Assembly (NCBI RefSeq): GCF_021134715.1
Contig: NC_060027.1
Span: forward strand, 4,960,001-5,024,000
Source of the DNA: Daphnia pulex
Lineage: Eukaryota; Arthropoda; Branchiopoda; Diplostraca; Daphniidae
Length of the DNA: 64,000 nucleotides
Reading direction: 5' to 3'
A program made the position numbers and the translations under genes. The notes under the pieces were generated by a model. The model was not told where the DNA came from. It saw only the letters and a list, made by a program, of their open reading frames with translations, and ran no database searches. Shown here piece after piece: positions 56,018 through 64,000 of the stretch (its first letter is position 1; every line of letters begins with the position of its first letter).

Positions 56018-58717
56018 TTCTGTACTTGATTGCGATGAAGTATAAAATATACTTGAACTTAAGGCAAATAAAATCAGTAAACGACGACATGTATCAGTGC
56101 TTGGGAATTAAACAACTAATTTAAACTCTTCCTTTCCCCTGTTTCCCCTTCTCTGTAATTGACTGCCACAGGCGGAAAACGCTACGAAACCAACGGTTGT
56201 GTATGTTCTTATTTACAGCATACATTGTTTGCGTCAGACAGAAAATTGACTTTTTTCAATCACGTTCGCTTGGATTTAAATTTATTTATATTGATTTAAA
56301 CCGTAGGGCAATGGATTTGTAGACGATCTTGCCCGAGTACAACATAAAAAAATCTACTGCCACAGGTACATATCTTCAACTGGCGCTGGCATAGTGGTTG
56401 CTTTGTGATTTGTATCACATGGGTACACATTCACGCATTAACGTTTGCAAAATTTGCAAAATGGCCAACTGAATCCTAACTTCCGATAACCAAGGATGTT
56501 TAATTTCAATAACAAACAATTACGTGAATCGGTTACCTTAATCCAATATTTGTCCTTTCCTATAATTTTTAGGACAAATCTCCCAGCTATGACAGTGGCG
56601 AAATAATAACCTGTCAGACCTGGCAAAACTTCAGGCTCACCTAGTTCGCTCTCTCGTTTTCCTAAGGAAAACAAGGTTTGGTAAGTAAAGATCTTGAAAA
56701 ATTCTTGATTAAAAAAGACCTGTATCTGTTGCTCTTTTTTATCAGATTTGTATTTAGCTCCATTGATATCAATTTCTGGTTCCGTTGCTGCTGCTGCATT
56801 CAGGGTTGATACAGGCAACTACACAATCAATTTGGAGGGTAAGTATATTCTTATTAGCCTAAATTTTGTAAGCTTGTCTTACAGGATGAGTTTGCACAAA
56901 ATACTCTTGTGCTCTTATTAGCCCTTTCTTTGAATTCTATTGTTCAAGCAAACGGTCCTTCAGTTCATGTTTGCGATTGAGCCCCGTATGTTTAACCTCC
57001 ATTAATTTTGCCATCTGCTTCAACTCAGGAAGCTTGGCGGAGTTAAGATGGTTAATAACAACATTTTTATCCATTCTTATTTGTTTTATTGTTGCTTTGA
57101 TCGCTTGCACAGCTATCGGTATGATGACACCTGCAAGTCAGAGAAATCCGAAAATATAGTCTCTACCGGATAATGAACGTACTATTAATTACAGTTTATA
57201 CGGCTTGGCGGAAAAGTCTTATCAAGCTTAAAACACTGCGTGCGGTGCGATTTACTATCAGATTAATTTATTGTTTATTGAAACTGAAGATGGCAAATGT
57301 TCCTGATCCACAAATTAATTCTTGGTTATTTAAAAATGTATATTTTGTATTATTATCTTTCAATTAAACAAATTGACTTTTAAAAACAGGACTTCAATAT
57401 TTAAAAAGTCTAACAAAAGTTTGCAGTCACTATAAAGGAATAATGTTGGACAGCACATCATTGCTGGAAAACAGCTAGTTGTGAAAATTCGAGTAAACTA
57501 GTTCAATGTATGCTTGATTTAAAGGAAGCCAACTCTACAGCTGGTAGCAATTTCCATATGAATCAGCCAATTGACTACAAGTTTTGTTGGGATGGTCTCA
57601 CCCATTGAGTTAGATGCTGTTCCATATCCGAAATTTTTCTGCCTCCAGCTGCAAGAAAAGTGAATAAGTCAACAGTAACACTTGGAGGCCAGTAGAAAGA
57701 GCTGTGGTCTCTTCAATCCCTCATTGTTTATTGGCAAAAAAATTGATTCTGGTAAATCAATTTTTCTGATATAGTTTAAATTGTGTTTATAAATTCATGA
57801 ACTGGCATTATAAGTTTAAATGAGTCAAATTGATTTAAGAACAACTTAAGAACACCTAAATTGCAGCAGGTAATGATAATTAACAGTGTAAACATGAATA
57901 ACATTTTTTCTTTAATTATCTTTGTTTAGTAAAAAAAAAAAAAAAAAAAAATTCTGATACTGATACTGATCCCTTATATTTAGAAGAAGTTGTCAAGTTG
58001 ATGTAGGTAAAGCATGAACCAAAACCATTTTGAGTGGCATTGCCAATTTCATGTGAAATCTTAAACCTGCCAATATGAAAGGAATAATTTCAGAAGGTTT
58101 GTAAATGTAATCAACACCTGGAAATGTATTAACGCTTTCTTAAAATTTCTTCAATTAACCTACGTAAGATGCAGGTTGGCCCCAAACGGAGCTGTACCCC
58201 TGTGATTTGGTTGAAGCAGAAGGATACGTCAGACCCCCAGATACCGTACTCCAAATGAAGAAAATTTGTGGATTTAAAAACAAAAAATTTATCTGTTACC
58301 AACTTTCAGGAACAGTTTTGTCCCCAATAACCTAATAAGGAATCATTACCAGCTCCTACATTAGCCGATGTTCAGATAGTAAGAAAATTTAAATTTTGAA
58401 GGGGAAGAATCAATAAATTGGTATTTGGATGAATTTAATCTTTCTAGTCATTGTTATGAACATCATTGATTGATCGTAGTTATTCTTTATCTCATCTTGT
58501 TTACTTCATTGATGTTACTTTGCTACTTTTTTTTGCTATAGATTTTGGTCTTTCACATCGTCCCTCCCCCTCACCGCCCCCACTGAGAGATGACTTAGTT
58601 TCTAGCTGTCCATACTGAAAGACTCCCCGAAGTTGCTGTTGTAGCCTACGGCTTATATTCATCAACAATGTATAAGGAAGATCTTTGGTGCACTAGAACT
58701 TTTGTCAGTGATTTGTG
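56018..58717. repeat. 2.7-kb tandem duplication, copy 2
   Basis: Second unit, 2700 bp. Its right neighbour (58718 onward) begins again with the same sequence. Confidence 0.9.
56746..57159 (+). CDS. Small putative membrane protein, two 3' exons (copy 2)
   Basis: Same exon pair as 54039-54452, shifted by 2707 bases: 56746-56838 and 56891-57159. No coding difference is visible between the two copies in these exons. The disrupted upstream exon is also shared. Confidence 0.4.
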
Positions 58718-59590
58718 TTCTGTACTTGATTGCGATGAAGTATAAAATATACTTGAACTTAAGGCAAATAAAATCAGTAAACGACGACATGTATCAGTGC
58801 TTGGGAATTAAACAACTAATTTAAACTCTTCCTTTCCCCTGTTTCCCCTTCTCTGTAATTGACTGCCACAGGCGGAAAACGGTACGAAACCAACGGTTGT
58901 GTATGTTCTTATTTACAGCATACATTTTTTTCGTCAGACAGAAAATTGACTTTTTTCATTCACGTTCGCTTGGATTTAAATTTATTGATATTGATTTAAA
59001 CCGTATGGCAATGGATTTGTAGACGATCTTGCCCGAGTACAACATAAAAAAATCTACTGCCACAGGTACATATCTTTAACTGGCGCTGGCATAGTGGTTG
59101 CTTTGTGGTTCGTATCACATGGGTACACATTCATGCATTTATCGTTTGCAAAATTTGCAAAATGGCCAACTGAATCCTAGCTTCCGATAACCAAGGATGT
59201 TTAATTTCAATAACAAACAATTACGTGAATTGGTTACCTTAATCCAATCTTTGTCCTTTCCTATAACTTTTAGGACAAATCTCCCAGCTGTGACAGTGGC
59301 GAAATAATAACCTGTCAGACCTGGCAAAACTTTTCCTAAGGAAAACAAGGTTTGGTAAGTAAAGATCTTGAAAAATTCTTGATTAAAAAATACCTCTAAT
59401 TGTTGCTCTTTATTTACAGTTTTGAATTAATCTCCATTTATGTCATATTACCAATTTCTGGTTCCGTTGCTGCTGCATTCATCACACTTGCTGCAAATGC
59501 CAAGTGCACCAAGCACCAAGAGGCGCTTTGTATTGCAGCGGGTGTGATCAATACCACAACTGCACGGCCCAAAATAATGAAAATTCTTTA
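58718..59590. repeat. Partial, diverged third copy of the 2.7-kb unit
   Basis: Starts like copy 2 and stays near-identical for about 400 bases, then becomes progressively different and diverges after about 59400. A 16-base deletion removes the CAGGCTCACCTAGTTC part seen in copies 1 and 2. Confidence 0.8.
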
Positions 59591-59591
59591 A
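59420..59591 (+). CDS. Small putative membrane protein, last exon (diverged paralog)
   Basis: After the acceptor TATTTACAG the frame reads FELISIYVILPISGSVAAAF, then ITLAANAKCTKHQEALCIAA, then GVINTTTARPKIMKIL and TAA. It parallels the exon pair in copies 1 and 2 (ISGSVAAAF, VCTK, a small Ala/Gly helix, a short polar end). The exon upstream in this copy reads SLTGAGIVVALWFVSHGY (near 59076), open where copies 1 and 2 have stops, so this copy is the better candidate for a live gene. The joining exons are uncertain. Confidence 0.4.
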
Positions 59592-60540
59592 ATTTTGGAA
59601 GATTCAAACCCATATTTCTAATGGAAAAAAATGTCCCTTCTCGAATTTTTTTTAAATAATTACGTGCCTATCTTAACTTTATAAGTTCCAAACACTATAG
59701 GAAAGGGGACAATATTTTGGTATATATAGTGGGTTAATGAAGGTGGTTTCCCCGTAAGCGCCGTGTTAAACACGGAACTCGGAAAAAGGTGCGGAAAACT
59801 AAGTATTTTCAGTATTTTTTAACCATTATGCCACAGATTTAAATGAAAATAAGTTAAAGTACAGATGAAATGTAGATAAACAAAGTTCATGAATCAACAT
59901 TTCAATTTTATTCATCTTTATGCATTTTTTAATACATGAAAAATTACTCAAAAATTAAAATTAAGTTTTAAAAACTTTCCCGTGAAAACTGTAGCTTCTC
60001 CTAATAATTCTACATATTTTAGAAAAAAAAATATCAGTATACATGGAGTTGGATAAGACAGCCCTTTTTCGCATTCTTTCTGTCACTATGGAGCCAGTAT
60101 GTTTGGCTTTCATTAGTTTCGCCAACTCCCTTAATGAAAACTGTGCGAAGATGATTGTAAACGTATGGACGAATTGTGCCGTCACTTTTTCTATAGCTTT
60201 TATTAATACTTATCGACTAGTGTATTAGCAACGACTGTAGTGCAAGAATCGACTAGCCGCTTAAAGCTGGTTTATGATTTTTGTATTTTTCTGCTATTAA
60301 ATTGTTTATCGCTTGAGTCAAGAAACAGAAAAATGGAAAAAGTTTTGCAAGGTAACGTTTCTGAAAAAAATTATCGGTAATTATGTCGTTAAAACGATTA
60401 GTGGCAGATCCCTTATTAACTATAATTCTCGAAGGCAAAAAGAAAATGTACAGGCTTAACTTAAAAGTTTAAAACAGCTTTTTTCAGGAAAAGGTATTCG
60501 CAAACTGGGTGTTTTTAAAAAGAAATAAAAAATTATAAAT
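59592..60540. other. AT-rich spacer with a possible further paralog
   Basis: An ORF at 60043-60228 reads SVTMEPVCLAFISFANSLNE, then a hydrophobic stretch and VTFSIAFINTYRLVY. It resembles LSPVCLTSINFAICFNSGSL of the tandem-copy exon, so it may be another relative, but no exon can be joined. A palindromic motif CCGTGTTAAACACGG lies at 59761-59775. Confidence 0.35.
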
Positions 60541-60957
60541 GGCGAGAAGAAAACAAAAAAATTTGTCAAAAGTAAAGAGTTTTACAACGACAATCCAATA
60601 GAGGATGAAGATTTGCGTGTAGCCGCAAGTGATACTACGGTTTCTAGTTCAACCAGTGTGAAAGAAATCAACGTAGAAAAAACTGAAATGCTTCAATTGG
60701 AAATTCCAAAAATGGATATGCTGAGTGAAATGTTAGATAAAACCATGCTCCCTAGTCCTGAACCTGAAAGAAAACAGAAAACCTGGAATCAGAGAATAAA
60801 AGAACACTGCGATGACTGGGATTCCAATTGGATCTCAGTACAGACATTCTTGAGACATTACCGAGAATTTTTAACATGCTTAAACAGGAAGAGCTCTGTG
60901 AACTGTCGTAGTAAAAGATCATCGAGATTATTAAAATTCAGTTGAAGTATAGGTTAC
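60541..60957 (+). CDS. Unrecognised acidic open frame upstream of the tandem array
   Basis: A frame without a clear start reads GEKKTKKFVKSKEFYNDN, then IEDEDLRVAASDTTVSSSTS, EMLQLEIPKMDMLSEMLDK, SPEPERKQKTWNQRIKEHCD and LRHYREFL. It then needs a one-base shift to read NMLKQEELCELS before a stop. Charged and helical in character; nothing recognised. It may be an upstream exon of the family that fills the next 3 kb. Confidence 0.35.
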
Positions 60958-61261
60958 CTACCCAATTCACAGTACTTGTTATAGGCAAGAGGATTTCTGC
61001 GAAAACCGGCAGGAAAGTTAAAAGATTGAGCAATAGACTTACCCTGGATGGGAGACGACGAACTTCGTGAATGGTACGAGCCAGCGAAAGAGACATAGTA
61101 CAGTAGTCAAAGAATGGGGCAAAACAGCTGAAAAAGTGCCCAACAACGAGAGATGCCAAGACTCCATGAAGGAGGAAATCAAGACGATAATAATATCCAA
61201 GAGAATTGCGGAAAAGTGAGAGATAAAGTGGGCGAAGAAAGAACAAGAAATGAACGATAAA
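60958..61261. other. Spacer
   Basis: Short interrupted frames only. No supportable feature. Confidence 0.4.
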
Positions 61262-63633
61262 AAGTTGAAATCGAATCAAAAAGTTTTCAGTCTTTCCAAT
61301 TATCTAACTGAAAAAACAGACATTAGAAACATGAATGAAATATACAAATATACTTATCAGTGTGACGTGTAAGTAAACTTATGAAAAAAATTACCTTAGG
61401 GCAGAATCCTTTACTTAACAAGCAAAATTTAACTTTCAGGTTTGGTGAAAAACATCCAGCCTTGACCATATGCCCTAGTAAGTATAAATATTGATTTAAT
61501 AAATGGTTATTTAAAAAAATATATAATTAATGCTTTAATACTTACAGAGGCAGAGTTATTGGAGGACTCCCTTTCTGATCATGACTATCCAGACTCAGAT
61601 AGTCCATTTCTCACAATTCCACGAAACAAGAAATAAGAATGGCCTAATACAATACAATATACAATACAATATGTTAATACTTTAGTGAATAATACATAAT
61701 TCCGGTGAGCAGACGACGTCAGACTCTGTTGAAATTGAATCAAACAGTTTTCAGACTTTCAGTCTTTCCAAATTCTAAATTTATCTAACTGAAAAAAAAA
61801 CAGACATCAAAACCATTGAAATGTTCAAGTATAGTTATCTGTGTGACTTGTAAGTTATATTTATGAAAAAACATTACCTTGGGGCAGAATCCTTTACTTA
61901 ACAAGCAAAATTTAACTTTCAGGTTTGGTGAAAAACATCCAGCCTTGACCATATGCCCTAGTAAGTATAAATATTGATTTAATAAATGGATATTTAAAAA
62001 TATATATAATTAATGCTTTAATACTTACAGAGGCAGAGTTATTGGAGGACTCCCTTTCTGATCATGACTATCCAGACTCAGATAGTCCATTTCTCACAAT
62101 TCCAAAAAAAAAAAAGAAGAATGGCCTAATACAATACAATATACAATACAATATGTTAATACTTTTTTAGTGAATAATACATAATTCCGGTGAGCAGACG
62201 ACGTCAGACTCTGTTGAAATTGAATCAAACAGTTTTCAGACTTTCAGTCTTTCCAAATTCTAAATTTATCTAACTGAAAAAGAAACAGACATCAAAAACA
62301 TTGAAATGTTCAAGTATAGTTATCTGTGTGACTTGTAAGTTATATTTATGAAAAAACATTACCTTGGGGCAGAATCCTTTACTTAACAAGCAAAATTTAA
62401 CTTTCAGGTTTGGTGAAAAACATCCAGCCTTGACCATATGCCCTAGTAAGTATAAATATTGATTTAATAAATGGTTATTTAAAAAAATATATAATTAATG
62501 CTTTAATACTTACAGAGGCAGAGTTATTGGAGGACTCCCTTTCTGATCATGACTATCCAGACTCAGATAGTCCATTTCTCACAATTCCACGAAACAAGAA
62601 ATAAGAATGGCCTAATACAATACAATATACAATACAATATGTTAATACTTTAGTGAATAATACATAATTCCGGTGAGCAGACGACGTCAGACTCTGTTGA
62701 AATTGAATCAAACAGTTTTCAGACTTTCAGTCTTTCCAAATTCTAAATTTATCTAACTGAAAAAAAAACAGACATCAAAAACATTGAAATGTTCAAGTAT
62801 AGTTATCTGTGTGACTTGTAAGTTATATTTATGAAAAAACATTACCTTGGGGCAGAATCCTTTACTTAACAAGCAAAATTTAACTTTCAGGTTTGGTGAA
62901 AAACATCCAGCCTTGACCATATGCCCTAGTAAGTATAAATATTGATTTAATAAATGGTTATTTAAAAATATATATAATTAATGCTTTAATACTTACAGAG
63001 GCAGAGTTATTGGAGGACTCCCTTTCTGATCATGACTATCCAGACTCAGATAGTCCATTTCTCACAATTCCACGAAACAAGAAATAAGAATGGCCTAATA
63101 CAATACAATATACAATACAATATGTTAATACTTTAGTGAATAATACATAATTCCGGTGAGCAGACGACGTCAGACTCTGTTGAAATTGAATCAAACAGTT
63201 TTCAGACTTTCAGTCTTTCCAAATTCTAAATTTATCTAACTGAAAAAAAACAGACATCAAAAACATTGAAATGTTCAAGTATAGTTATCTGTGTGACTTG
63301 TAAGTTATATTTATGAAAAAACATTACCTTGGGGCAGAATCCTTTACTTAACAAGCAAAATTTAACTTTCAGGTTTGGTGAAAAACATCCAGCCTTGACC
63401 ATATGCCCTAGTAAGTATAAATATTGATTTAATAAATGGTTATTTAAAAATATATATAATTAATGCTTTAATACTTACAGAGGCAGAGTTATTGGAGGAC
63501 TCCCTTTCTGATCATGACTATCCAGACTCAGATAGTCCATTTCTCACAATTCCAAAAAAAAAAAAATAAGAATGGCCTAATACAATACAATATACAATAC
63601 AATATGTTAATACTTTAGTGAAAAATACATAAT
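61262..63633 (+). repeat. Five-unit tandem array, period about 483 bp, each unit a three-exon mini-gene
   Basis: Corresponding points lie at 61637, 62119, 62605, 63088 and 63570 (offsets 482, 486, 483, 482). Unit 1 differs most at its left end. In each unit the same three exons with GT-AG borders can be read. In unit 1 these are 61331-61368, 61440-61477 and 61548-61636, phases 2 and 1, product MNEIYKYTYQCDVFGEKHP, then ALTICPKAELLEDSLSDHD and YPDSDSPFLTIPRNKK (54 residues). Units 2-5 start MFKYSYLCDLFGEKHP. Units 2 and 5 have an A run that replaces RNKK with lysines. In unit 2 this removes the stop and adds NGLIQYNIQYNMLILF. The second Cys of the family CxxC is Phe here. Confidence 0.85.
61331..61636 (+). 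CDS. Unit 1 mini-gene of the array
   Basis: Three exons (61331-61368, 61440-61477, 61548-61636) encode 54 residues: an aromatic N-terminus, CDVFGEKHPALTICP, then the acidic EDSLSDHDYPDSDSPFL motif and a basic end. It could equally be a set of exons of one long gene in which each unit's stop is skipped, or a dead array. Evidence for coding is the retention of splice sites and frame in all five units, but the units are too similar for this to prove selection. Confidence 0.4.
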
Positions 63634-63649
63634 TCCTTACCTAAAATTT

Positions 63650-64000
63650 AAAGAAGACATATTGTTTGATTGTTTTACTGACTACGATCCTGAAGACCAA
63701 GAACTAGAAGTGGAGGATGAGGAGCCTTGGTTCACGTAAAAATAAACCGTAATTAAACTTGTACTTTCAATAAATAAAACTAATTAATACCTTATTTTTA
63801 ATTGTAGCTGAAATCATACTGTCAGCTAATGAGAGAAAAAAGGACGACAGCAATTCTGGTAAGTAAAATGCCTATGTGAAAAAAACAAACAAACATTAAT
63901 AATTAAATTAAAACGAAAAAATAAAATGTATATATTAACTTACAGATGAAAACGAAACTGATGTAGATGATGTCGTTTTACCTACACCCAAAAGGAAGAG
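63650..64000 (+). CDS. Mini-exon family copy, continues past the window edge
   Basis: Exons at about 63653-63735 (TDYDPEDQELEVEDEEPWF), 63808-63858 (AEIILSANERKKDDSNSG, phase 1 to 1) and from 63946 (DENETDVDDVVLPTPKRK, running off the edge) match, one by one, the exons at 6029, 6161 and 6341 in the first part of the window. The first of them lacks two bases relative to its 6029 counterpart and would put the next junction out of frame (TGA), so this copy may also be broken, or use another donor. Confidence 0.45.

Noticed and set aside
61262..63633. CRISPR-like regular array
   Set aside because: Period (about 483 bp) and unit content (exons and introns) are unlike repeat-spacer arrays, and the window is eukaryotic.
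1..64000. tRNA, rRNA or snRNA genes
   Set aside because: I found no cloverleaf or rRNA core by eye. A covariance-model search was not possible, so absence is not proven.

Overview
The window looks like nuclear DNA of an arthropod, most likely a branchiopod crustacean of the Daphnia type. This is inferred from AT-rich sequence, very short introns (about 60-110 bp with GT-AG ends), animal-specific genes in compact multi-exon form, tandem paralogs, and abundant decayed transposon sequence. There is no bacterial operon structure, no CRISPR array, and no RNA gene that I can support by eye.

The first half holds most of the recognisable genes. From left to right these are: the last two exons of an SLC22-type organic ion transporter (186-577, +); an unrecognised but intact four-exon gene (6758-7457, +); an LPGAT1-type lysophospholipid acyltransferase (9785-11260, +); a FEZ/unc-76 kinesin-adaptor gene (16000-12980, -) that converges on it; two tandem SLC46-type transporters (17908-19816 and 20711-22846, +); and sulfiredoxin (23910-24471, +). 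I rebuilt exon structures with consistent phases for all of these (only the last two exons of the SLC22 gene lie in the window). The two SLC46 paralogs differ by exactly two extra introns in the second copy.

Scattered between and beyond these genes is the most unusual content: many copies, mostly broken, of a gene type I do not recognise. They share a grammar. A short first exon ends in a CxxC motif that is split by a phase-2 intron. A tiny second exon supplies the second Cys and a later Cys. Next come small phase 1-1 exons rich in Asp, Glu and Ser, and then a phase-1 last exon with a Lys/Arg block and an acidic or Ser-rich tail. Copies or fragments lie at about 4.0-7.5 kb (+), 27.0-29.5 kb (-), 44.3-45.2 kb (+), 50.3-51.5 kb (-) and 60.5-64.0 kb (+). 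Exon cassettes are repeatedly duplicated in tandem, most strikingly as a five-unit array with a period of about 483 bp (61.26-63.63 kb), where every unit could encode a protein of about 51-66 residues.

The right half (about 30-60 kb) is otherwise a graveyard of mobile elements: a solo LTR with target duplication, a second LTR-like promoter block, a MITE with CRE-bearing inverted termini, a Helitron Rep relic, two LINE reverse-transcriptase relics, and a FLYWCH-like exon. A nearly identical 2.7-kb tandem duplication (53.3-58.7 kb, plus a diverged third copy) carries small putative membrane-protein exons. Apart from the transporters, the acyltransferase, the adaptor and the antioxidant enzyme, no shared pathway is evident among the neighbours.
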